This document shows, in pieces, positions 35,301 to 46,500 of a DNA stretch of 64,000 nt. The notes beneath the pieces were generated by a model. It worked only from the letters and a program-made list of their open reading frames with translations, did no database searches and had not been told where the DNA came from. Source of the stretch: Patiria pectinifera (taxonomy: Eukaryota > Echinodermata > Asteroidea > Valvatida > Asterinidae); assembly GCA_029964075.1 (NCBI GenBank), contig CM057144.1, positions 14,965,281 through 15,029,280 on the forward strand, written 5' to 3'. Every line of letters begins with the position of its first letter. Positions within the stretch are counted from its first letter, which is position 1. The position numbers were made by a program, and so were the translations under genes.

Positions 35301-35713
35301 AAAACACAAAACAACTTTAAATCTGCACAGTCCGCCATTTTGTTCAAGCTGCACCTCGCCGAACCCTCCATCAACTGGGGAGTGAAAAAATCAATCCGCG
35401 AACGCCCTCTCGGGTCTGTTCGTCACGTTCGAGACCGCTGTTCTCGTGTCGGGTTAACCCGAGTGTTGTCAAGAACAGGGATTCGAAAACGCCCTTGGTT
35501 TCCTGAAATCTCGTGGTTCAACCACATACGAGGGCATTTATTTGGACCCACCTTGTCTGCCTTAGCCTGTGCCAGTTGTTCTCTCAGCTCCTCTATGGGG
35601 TCTTGCTTTTTCGTCACTGATGCACCTGCACCGATGGTTTCCTCTACCACAAATCCTTCAGACCCATGCTTCTTGTTGGATCGCTTTTGATTCTTCTTCT
35701 GTGATTTCGACAT
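32399..35713 (-). CDS. 185-aa coiled-coil protein with PYM/eIF2A-like C-terminal segment
   Basis: Four coding exons join in frame on the minus strand: 35713-35552, 34489-34422, 33505-33262 and 32482-32399 (stop TAA). The exon with the start begins at an acceptor (35744), and an in-frame TAG lies upstream of the ATG, so the N-terminus is complete. Residues 1-16 are very basic (KSQKKNQKRSNKKH). Residues about 38-77 form a charged helix (EELREQLAQAKADK, then LANKLRQQLWIAQDLAAGYK). An Ala/Ser-rich linker follows, then a C-terminal helix (RKKLEQIQGLKKKLEQGEKL, ANQLAKIKTEESVLEEIEHL). The basic motif plus this helix resemble the C-terminal part of PYM and of eIF2A, which contact the ribosome. The PYM Mago-binding N-terminus and the eIF2A propeller are absent. 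I cannot name an orthologue; the role in translation is inference. Confidence 0.72.
32651..33166 (-). mobile_element. Hairpin MITE family 'AGGGAAT', copy 3 (inverted)
   Basis: It is the reverse orientation of the copies at 11.8 and 12.9 kb, with TTAA at 32647-32650 and 33167-33170. A perfect 34-bp palindrome at 32975-33008 has arm CCAACGCTGATCGG. It lies in the last intron of the PYM/eIF2A-like gene. Confidence 0.75.
33541..33837 (+). mobile_element. tRNA-derived SINE with (AAT)n tail
   Basis: A-box-like TGGCGTAGCGG at 33553-33563 and a perfect B box GGTTCGAATCC at 33595-33605 are followed by a ~190-bp body and an AATAATAATAAAAATAATAA tail. No acceptor stem can be drawn, so it is not a tRNA gene. 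It lies in an intron of the minus-strand gene, in the opposite orientation to the gene. Confidence 0.75.
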
Positions 35714-35744
35714 TATTGGTGGATGGCACACTCTCTAACTCAAC

Positions 35745-37588
35745 CTGAAATGTGTTGATACAATTTTATTACAAATTAAATTACAATACACTTAATTATC
35801 ACAACGGAAGTTTAATACTCCTGTTGTGAGCGGAGCACCATTCATAATCATAGTTCTAGGAGTACGAACATCCCAGATTTTCTTAACACCCAATAGATAC
35901 TTAATTTTGGTGCCTTCCATTAATAAACAGTTATGAAAATAATCCTTGTTTTACCGGCCGTGCCATGTTATGTTCGTCATCGAGACAGTACCGCACTGGA
36001 TTTACAATTGCGATACCGCGAAATTGAAATTCCTAGTTTCGCCGCACCGAATTTACAAATCCTTTGATTCACGCTGCAACACATAGACTTTGTACACAGC
36101 AGTAGGCCTACTAATCAGCTGCTAATACTAGAGTGAAGTGGAGTCTGGACACGAATCTGTTGTTTGTTTATTTGATACTTAACAATCAAGCGATACAAAC
36201 GAAATCACTCGTCATTTATACCTCTCCTGATAATGAGCCGCGGCCTGAAATTTTCTGCAAAGATCATGAAATTAATTCGGAGCTCATCACACTCTCTCGT
36301 CTCGATCTCGGTTGCCACGCCTCGCCAATTGAGGGCGCTATAATGTATACATTGGCCTGCTGTATGTGTACACTAGTCTGTATGACCTGGCTTCTGTATT
36401 CCTGCCATTAAAACCATTCGACCAAATCCAAGTGCAACTACAATATTGTATTTCGAGTAAGAGCCAACAATGATTAACTTGTACAAGTGATAACTGCAAA
36501 TATTGGTAGGCCGACTGGTATTGTAATAATTTGAATACGCATGATCCAGGTTTTTTCTCTGTGCCTGCCGCGCCCACCCACACGCACGCTCACAGTCACA
36601 GTCAGTCACCACTGCATACGGTCTCATCTTTTGCCCTCCGGTACAGTAGGCCACACAAGTGAGTGGGGCTAGTCCTTGCATGTTGCTGAAAGTGAAAAGG
36701 CTGTAAATGAGTAGCTTCAAGTAGAAGTAGAAGCAGGTTTCAGCCTCATGTACATATGGGTACATGTATTAATTTGGCAGTGGCCTGTTTCCTTAATTAA
36801 TTTTTTTTGATAGTCATGTTAGGCTACTTGTTGTACTAGTCCGAGTAACTTTACGGATCGCTTTTTTAACATTTGGCCATGGTCGGGCCATGTCCAAATG
36901 TTAACACGATCTGTAGAGTCCTAGTTACTCGGACTAGGCTACTTGTTACTTTTTACTTACTCGGTAAAATGTCATGGAGGCTTTCCCTGATTGGATCAAG
37001 GATGTACAAATACATCATCTTTGTGCCGCCTTTCAGTTTTACTAGTTTTACGAGTAAAAGTGCTAGTTTACCCATGGATTATTTTATTAACCTCCGGCAA
37101 CGTAACGTTTACTAAACCATTGAGTATACATTGCCTAAAGGTTAATGATAATAGGAATAGCGTGATTAGTTTATTTCTTCCTACATGACTTTAAAACATT
37201 TAACATGCTATTATCCTTTGGGTGTTGTAAATGAACATGCGCAGTGAATGTTCCTGGGACTTTAGAAAGTTATACCATGATGAATTTTGGTCTGGTTTCA
37301 TGCTTACATTTTCCTTAACTGTGACTTTGTTTTCAGGAAAAAGGAATCAGACTCATTGCGGTTTTCGGACTTAAGGCATTTTTCCCTAAAAAAAAATCCT
37401 CCAGAGCAATGAATTATAAAAAAAAAGATGAAATGAATGTAGGATTTTTTTTTTTTAAATGTCCGAGCTGGTGTGGCTGCCTCTTTACATTGTGTTTAGT
37501 TTTGCACGTATCATGGGGGCACGTGGAGTGAAAATTTAGATTGGGCGTTAATGTTTGTGTTTTTTTCCTATTTTATTTCTCATTATAG
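35745..37588. other. Divergent intergenic region / probable non-coding first exons
   Basis: It separates the minus-strand 185-aa gene from the exchanger. Both start codons lie just after splice acceptors (35744 on minus, 37588 on plus), so non-coding first exons and promoters should lie here or beyond. It contains the hairpin repeat at 36836-36938. No coding exon is recognised. Confidence 0.5.
36836..36938. repeat. ~100-bp hairpin repeat (TAGTCCGAGTAACT)
   Basis: The left arm begins TAGTCCGAGTAACT and the right arm ends AGTTACTCGGACTA. The centre pairs TTAACATTTGGCCATGG with GGCCATGTCCAAATGTTAA. GGCTACTTGT direct repeats lie outside both arms. A half copy occurs near 9759. Confidence 0.7.
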
Positions 37589-37589
37589 T

Positions 37590-40500
37590 ATGCGAGTTAC
37601 CATGGCAACATCCAGGCAACATCCTTTTAGAGTCACTTCACTGTTCCTACCAGTGTTGGCGATACTGCTTGTCAGCCAGCTTGTGTTGACTGCAACAGCC
37701 AATGAGAACACTACATCGTCGGTAATCACGCATGAGGCTGTGGATGACACGCACGGCGATAATAGCAGTGACGAACACGAGGGTGGGGAGGCGGAGCCTC
37801 ATAGAGGCCACGGGGGCGTTCATGTCGCTTCCTGGAACTTGAAGTATGTGCAGCTGCCACTGATAGTGACCTTCTTTGCCTTGTTTGTGGGCGTGGCCAA
37901 AATAGGTAGGTGCCCTTCGCGTGAGTTGGACAGTGGTAATGTACGTAGAACATATCTTGAAGTGTTGGCTGACTCGATTACCTCTGGACATGGAACTGAG
38001 GGAGGTTGTTAAAAATCAACATAAAATCAATGTTTCGAACAGTATGCTCTGCCTGTCATCAGGGGCCTAACCCCTTTTTCCTGACGAAGGGCAGAGCATA
38101 CTGTTCCAAACGTTGAGTCCCTCCGGTTCTTTTCAGAACCACACATACTCACAAAAGAGATTTATTCACGCGGTGCTACTGCAAACTTATCTTGTCTTAA
38201 GGTAATAATCGTCAAAAATTCTCTTGCAGGCTTCCATCATGCTGATTTCCTGTCGGCCATATTTCCAGAGTCTGTACTTCTCATTGTCCTAGGTGTCGTG
38301 TTTGGAGGCATTGCTTAGTGAGTATTTAGTGGCTAACTGGGATAGTTGTTGTTACCATTCACAAGTCAAATCATAAGTCAATCACAAGCCAGGTCCGGTC
38401 GCAAGTACATTGAGAACAAACAATGACAAAGGAATGTCTTTATTTGTCCAAATTTTTTTTTTTAAACAGCTTGTGCGTTGGCCTTTGGGATTGACTTATG
38501 TTTGACTTGTGAATGATTTGTGATTGACTTGTCATTGACATGTGTTTGACATTGTGTTTGGCTTGTGATTGACTTGTGATTGACTTGTGGTTGACTTGTG
38601 ATTGACTTGTGATCGACTTGTGATCGACTTGTGATCGACATGTGTTTGACTTGTGTTTGACTTGTGATTAACTTGTGATTGACTTGTGTTTGACTTGTGA
38701 TTGACTTGCATTTGACTCGTGATTGACTTGCGTTTGACTTGTGATTGACTTTCAAAATCAAATTTTCAAAATCAATACAGAAACAGGTACCAGGAGATTC
38801 ACTCGGATACACATTTCAGTTCTCCTCTTTTTGAGTTAATCCTTTTTTCCACCCCCTTTTAAAAAAAATAATCCACAGTGCCACCAAACAAACGGGAAGC
38901 TTTGACTCGCAAACCTTCTTCTTGTATCTTCTTCCTCCGTAAGTCGTCATTTAACTGTTTTGAGTTTAGAATAAATCGCCTTTAATGTGTAGAATTTTTA
39001 AAAATGGGCAGTGACGTTATAGTTGATGTATCGGCTCAACATTTCACAAAGGTGTATTATAATGATTACAACAAAAATCAATTGGTAGCGTTTTGTGTAA
39101 AATGTACTTAAAAGGTAATATATACACAATTTGCAAACATTAAAAACAAAACTACCAAATTATTATGAAATACCTTACTTGACCGTAAGTGCATAATAGT
39201 CTCAAGCATCCTGTGAAATCATTACACCTGGCGTGCTGTCATTTTCAACATGTTCAAGAAAAGTGGAATTTTTGTATCAATTTCCAACGATGGTCAGCCG
39301 ACAATCGTTGGAAAAAAAATTGTTAATGATCCCACGTACAACTAACACAGCAAGCACAATGATGTGTGGAAAATGGATGTTTTAAAGTATTTTCTTTTTG
39401 TTGGTGATATCCTCTATAAACTATTTTTTTAATCAAACTATAGTATTGTGTACTCACCAATAACTTTTGGGTCTGTTTAGGATCATTTTGGAGGCAGCCT
39501 ACTCTCTTCATGATCGTACATTCGCTGACAACCTGGCGTCCATCCTGATTTATGCCGTCGTGGTATGTTGAAAAAAATGCCAAGTTTAAACTTCCCAAAA
39601 TTTAACTCCAATATTTAACTTTACGCTGCTTCACACTGCAAGTAAATGTAATCACAAAGTGATTTTGACATCAGAAAAAACATTCACAGTGACATAGGCG
39701 AGAGTTGAAATGTGTTCAATGTTTTGTGAATTAGCACTAGTGGAGGGAGAAATCAGAGATTTCAAAATCTGGTTATCACAATTTTTTTCAAACCTAATAA
39801 CGGTTATTCGCAGGGTAAATTTGCATTAGGCCAAGTAAAAAAAAACATGTTTAGCGTCCCTGCCCGCTTGGTTATTGGAGGCCACCTCCTTTTTATTTTT
39901 TTTTATTTTTTTTTTAAACCGAGAAAATTATAAATTTTAAACAGTGACATCATTTTGGCCTCTTTGTCTGTTGCATCTTGTCCATATAAAGCTGGTATGT
40001 CATTTCCTGAGTCCAAGTGGTGGCCATTCAAAAACAGAAAACTGGCGGCCATCTTGAAAAATATCCTGGTTGGGCGGCCATTTTTGGGGGAAAGAAAAAA
40101 GGGCTTCTCGTCTCCTTTTTTTCAAAAAGGCAGGACGCTAAACATTTTTTTTTTTGGTACTGAGTTAACTAGTTTTAAGACAGAGTCAGACTTAAGACTA
40201 CGCTATGTGGCGCAGAACACAGCTGTGTGTTTTATCAATCATTTAAAACCACCCATGTGACAGGCTCTCGACCAATGGAAATGTTCAACTGCCTCAGTTA
40301 TTTATGAATCGTTGATGCATGTCACTCTGTTTTTCTCATTTCTGTAGGGGACATTACTGAATACATTCCTCATCGGTAAGTCTAAAACATTGACCCAACT
40401 AAAACAAATTTCTTCCGTGACATTTTGTGCCATCCAATTAATTTATCTTATTGCTTTAAACTCGTTTCCAAAATTTTGGCACAAACAATAGCGTGTTTGT

Positions 40501-43500
40501 ACGGTAGGCAGATGGTTTTATACATGTTATATCAGGATCTGAGTGGATATGTTTGTACTCAAAAAGGCAGCAGTAATTAAAATAGCTTTCGCAAGGTTGC
40601 TGAGGCCAAAAATATAATTGTTTTTTTTATGAATTAAAGGCAAGAAGTCGTTATGACGGGAAAACATTTTAAGGGTACATGTACATGTACAGACAGTACT
40701 TCATAAACTTGTATCAAAGTGGCACTGAATTCCAAACCTGCTACTGTCTGAACAGTCACAAACAGTCAAAAAAAATCAACCCTCTTCCAGCCATGCGTTT
40801 TACACAGGCTAGTCACCAATGGTCGGATCATATTGCAAGCAAGCACTGTGACTACCGTAATGTTCGGAATATAAGCGGCGGCTTATACGTTGAATTTGCC
40901 CTTGAAAATGTTTACTGCGGCTCATAACAGGGTGGCTTATACGTTGAACCTTGAAAAAAAAAAAAATGACATTTACATGTGTATTTAATGTGCTGGTATA
41001 AGAAAACATCTGTTGCTGAAATGAATTATGAATTAAGAAAGTCATTAACAAACCGAACGCACGCCCCATGAAAAGGTACCGAGCAGTAAAAAGTACGGCT
41101 GGCCGGCCGGCCATGCGTGAGTGAAAGCTCACAGTCTCTTTGACGCTGCTTTCGACCAGCCGTACGTGATACTAGTGCTGCTGCATGCACTGTGGTCCCG
41201 ATCCCGGCCCCATGCAGACCACACCATTTGTGGTAATAAAGGGGTGTACTTTCTTGGGAACAGTAATTACCAATACTTCCATTGTTTTAAAGAAGAAAAA
41301 AGACAACTAACACTTTTTTCATGGAGTTCAAAACATTTCTTTATTCGATAATCAGTTGTTCAACGTCACAATATACATTTTTCTTCTTGAAATGAATTCG
41401 ATGTTAACGATGTAAAACTCAAAACAGGGGCTAAATCACCCCTTTACGAAATTAATGGATTCGTCCATAAAAATGTCAGCATTGTGTTGACTGTTTTCGA
41501 AGAAAGTCACGATCGAAACTTGAATTTTTGACTTTATGTACATGTACATTGTAGGCTGGGAGCTTTTAACTGGTAAACACAGTCACTTGATTGATTTTGT
41601 GTGAAAGGACAATGTTTCACAGAATGTGTGTTTGTATCTAGGAGAATTAAATTTGTCTGGTGATGTCTCTTGGCAGGTCTGACGCTGTACGGCATCTCCT
41701 TGACCGGTGCCTATGGCAGCAGCTTCACCGTCGGCCTGATTGAGTGCCTCATCTTCAGCTCCCTCATCTCGGCAGTCGATCCCGTGGCTGTCTTGGCAAT
41801 CTTCCAAGAGATCCACGTCAATCAAGTGCTATACTTCTTGGTGTTTGGCGAGTCCTTACTGAACGGTGAGTCAAGGGGAGTACTAGGCTTGTCCGGGGGA
41901 GGGGGAGGGGGGTAGGCTATGGGGGAGGGGACCAGAAGTTGCCAAAATTATCCTGAACAAATTCCATGCAAGTATTACTGTCGGCAAAGCAGCCATATGA
42001 GCTGCAAGGCGCTATTTTGGTGCTTTTTACACAGGCTAGTCACCAACAGTCAGATCATATTTCCAGCAAGTACTGTGACAGTCAAATTCAGTGAACAGAC
42101 AAAAGCAGGCAAATGGTAGGCGCGGCTGTCTTATCAATCACCTACAGTCAAAGCATAGCTTTGTTACGTTACAAAACACAGCCGGTCAATCCTGCTTTAT
42201 GTACTATAGGCAGGGACAACTCAACCGTTAAAAACAGTTATTTGACTGATTTTGACTGAAAAGGACAACTTCGCACAGAATGCATGTTTGCATGGGATGA
42301 GGGTATAACTAAGGCATGCAGGCTGTATGTGCACACTCGATGATCCTTGGAGTAATATGTGCAGCTTGTTAACAACGCCCTGCCCCCCCCCCCAGAAAAA
42401 AGTGTCGTGCTACTCAAATTTGAGAATGCATGTATCGTTGCATGCAAGCATGAGAGTATGTGCACACTCGATCCTAGGAGCAAAACAAGTAGCTTGTTTA
42501 TAACGCCCTGCCCCCCCCCCCCAAAAAAAATGTTGTGCTACTCAAATTTAAGAATGCATGTATCGTTGCATGCAAGCATGATAGTCAGTGGTGCTTGATA
42601 CTGAGGGGGCTACAATCCCGGCCAAAAGGTTGGGACACTTGGAAATAACCTTAGCCTTCCACAGTCACCCACTCCCCTGCTCCCCCGGTCAATGTTGTTC
42701 TCTCCAGCTGATGGGGCACACCGGCACCACGCAATGAGAGACAACATTGACAGGGGGGTTGGGGGCCCAGCGAAATTTTGGCCAGGATTGTAGATACCAT
42801 TCAAAATAAATCAAGACCTGAGCACACTTCAACTCCGATGAATGTTTGATTGACTGCAAATGTTTTATCATTTCACAGTCACTGACTTGTGTTAAGTATG
42901 AACACGCTGTAAAGTTTGACAGATAAAGGAATTCAAAAAGATCTACAAAGTTCAGCCACCTAGACAAACATGACAAGTTTTGTGGGGAAGAAATTGTTTT
43001 TGTTGGCAAACTATTATCTGCCAATGACTTTACAGCCCGAAAAGGCAAGGCACAAGGGGATATTTTTTTCAACAAATTACTATAAAATGCAAAACACCTA
43101 ATATCTTGATTTCTTGTGTTTTCATCATAGAAGCATCTGTGCATTATTCTTGAAAGCTTGCCTAACTTTTAATGCATGGTTCCCTTTCTCCCTTTTGCTT
43201 GATGTTTGTGGATTGCTTGTAGATGCTGTGACTGTTGTGCTTTACAATATGATGAACAGCTTTTTAAGCCTGGAAACTATTCCAGCTAGCCAGGTAATCA
43301 ATCACTAAGTCTAGTGTTATAGTCAAGTACTTGTGATGGATTACAAATCAGCACAAGTCTAGTCCCAAGTAAATCTCGAGTCATTTCGCTAGGGATGGGA
43401 AAAAGGGAATAACAGTGTGAGGATCCAGTCTTCACTGCTTGATTTTGACCAGGGCCCAATTTCATGGCGCTGCTAAGCACAAAAATTTGCTTAGCACAAA

Positions 43501-46500
43501 AACAGCAGGTTAACAGCCAAAACTCCATGTGATTTTCATGCTAAGCAAACAACAGCTGAATACTAATCACGAGCAATATACATCACGTGGAGTTTTGGCT
43601 GATAACCTGCTTTTATAAGCCAGACTTTTTTTGTGCTAAGCAAATTTTTGTGCTTAGCACCGCTGTGAAATTGGCCCCAGGTTTGGGGGTGACCGCTGTT
43701 AATGGACCTCGACTTCGTCTCGGTCCATTAATAGTGGTCACCCCCAAACCCGGTCATTATCACGCAGTGAAGACCGGATCCTCACATTGTTATTCCCATT
43801 ACATTTTTAGTGAAATAAATAGTGAAAATGCTCCAATTTTGTGACTTTCCTTTCGGCCATGTTTCCAGACTTTTTCGTGTTTATGTTCAGTGGCCATATT
43901 CTAGCTTACGCGTGATACCCTATCTCTTCAATATGAGCTGTTACAAACCACCCGTATTTTGATATTTTATTGCTTGCTTTCGTAGATCGTGCTTGGCTTC
44001 GTGTCCTTCTTTACGGTCAGTCTAGGGGGCGCTGTCATCGGCTTCCTAGTAGGCATCCTGACAGCATTCCTGACAAAATTTACCAAACACGTCAGGGGTA
44101 AGTACAGGTGCTGGAAATAGTGCTGCAACTGATCCTCAAAGTTCGGTTCGGTTCAGTTCGGTTCAGTTGCAGTTTGATTTTTTTTCTCCGATTTTTTCCA
44201 GGATTTCAAATGTAACTAAAGCGTCAGGGTTGAGCCTGCCTGTCCATTAATAGTGGCAGGCCTGTACCTTCCTCATTCCTGCAAATATTCTCCAAATCTT
44301 CTAGATTTTTGAAAACTTGGAAGTCTACATGTAGATACGAGCTTAAAAGTCTTAACAATGCTACAAAGGTCTTCTAGTCATTGTCTCTTTTAATGCTCTA
44401 ATATAGTACCAGCGTACACCAAGAAATCCCTCAGGACAAAAAATAGTAAAAAAAAATATTTCATGTTTTCCAACAAATGTGGACCAATTTTCAACTTTCA
44501 ATGTTCCCTTTGCCTACAGTGGTAGAGCCTCTGGCCATACTGGGCATGGCCTATTTTTCCTATCTTCTCGCAGAACTGTTCCACTTTTCTGGAATTATCA
44601 GGTAAGAAAAAAACTGAAAAAATCTGTAATATATTGTGAACTGGCTGTGGACATATCAGTACTTTGACGATATAGTTTATCAACCAAACATTCACACTTC
44701 TTCCCAGAAGAAATGTGAAAAAGTGCAAGATAATTTTTATGAAGTAAACCAAAAACAAGGCTATATGCATCCAACAGAATCCATTATATTTGAAGCTGTA
44801 CAAATGGAACAAAATTCAACAAGGTACATTGGAATTTGTTTGTCATAGTAAGACAAGATAAGTTTGCGGTAGCACCATGTGAATAAATCTCTTTTCTGAG
44901 TATGTGTGGTTCTGAAAAGAACCGAACAGTATGCTCTGCCCGTCGTCAGGAGAATGGGCAGAGCATACTTTTCGAAACGAACAGTATGCATCGAACAGTA
45001 TGTAAACGAACATACTGTTCAAAACGTTGAGTCCCTCCGGTTCTTTTCAGAACCACACATACTCACAAAAGAGATTTATTCACATGGTGCTACCGCAAAC
45101 TGATCTTGTCTTAGTATCTTTCCACCATGCAGACCTTCAAATCTCATCATGTTTGTCATAGTGTTTGCTGATTTTTCTTTTTTTTAACAAAGAAACTTGT
45201 TTTTAATTTCTATGTCAGTATCATCTGTTGCGGCCTTGCTCAAGCCGAGTACGCCTTCGACAACATCTCCAGGAAATCTAGTACCACGGTGACCTACTTC
45301 ACCAAGATGCTGTCGTAAGTGTATGCTTAGTCTGGTTCCTTTACAATGACAGTGGACTCGGTTAACCCATAGTTTCTCTTTAATAACCATGACCTTCCCA
45401 ATATCCTGCAAAATCTTCTTTGCAAAAATGGAGAATTCAGGCATGCAACTTTTCCTCGGATCAGCTGATTTCCTCTTTTTTTACTTGCCATGTGTGCCAT
45501 TGAAAAATAGAAAAACACTGTACAAAGTCTGGGAAAAATTTGAATTTCCTCTTTTTTTGTGTGACTTCCCAGTTGCATGCCTGAGGATTTCGTAGGATTG
45601 AGGCTGTGTGGCTGATTTTGGAGGATGCACTGTATCAAGGTCTGGGGCCGGACCTTGTGTTGTTTATGCTCAGCCAGGCATAAATTTATAGGCCTAGATT
45701 GTACTTGAAATCCTCCGGACTGCTTCAGGATGTCACTGCCTCTACGTATTGACAGTGATTGCTGGAGGATTTTGCAGGGTCGAGGCAGTGGTCACCTTAC
45801 GAAGTTTTAGCTCATGTTGTACACGTACGTGCGTGCCTCTGGCAATGCAATCGCTTCAGTACCGCTATAATGTGCATTTGAAAAGAACGAATTGAAGACT
45901 GATACTACGAAAACTGTTAATTAGGTTCTTTTCAAGTTTTCATCTATGTTTTGGGCAGTTAATATAGCATTCTGTGAATTCCGTGTTGTCCTTCCGTGAA
46001 ATTCCGTCTGTTTTCCGTATCCCGGAGGACTTCAGACTTTAGTCAAGACACATTCTTGTTTTGAAGAATTAATCGCCAAAATTGCTTGCTCTATGGTATA
46101 TTATAGACCCTTGCTGTGCAAGGGAGTATTCCAAAGACTATGTTCCTACAGATAGAAAGATTCATTTCATTGCATCTAGTCACGTTGTGATACTCTCATT
46201 TGTCTCAAGCACAATTATATTTCTTTTCAGGACGACCACTGAGTCCATCATCTTCCTTCTGTTGGGCCAGACCCTGTGGGCTGAGAAGCATCAGTGGAAC
46301 ACCGGCTTTGTCCTCTGCACACTTCTCTTCATCTTTGTCTACCGAGTCTTTGGTAAATGAATGTTCCCAAGTTCTACCAGGAAAAAGGAACAACCTAACT
46401 ACATACCCAATGGACGTTATTCACAAGAAAGTCATTTTGGTCGGGTTCCCTGAACCAGTGAACTGGGCCATTTTGTTTCAGCTGATGAAGTCGAACCCAA

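Noticed and set aside
38462..38812. 116-codon minus-strand frame ([11 protein letters not shown] repeats)
   Set aside because: Translation of the 12-bp minisatellite in an exchanger intron.
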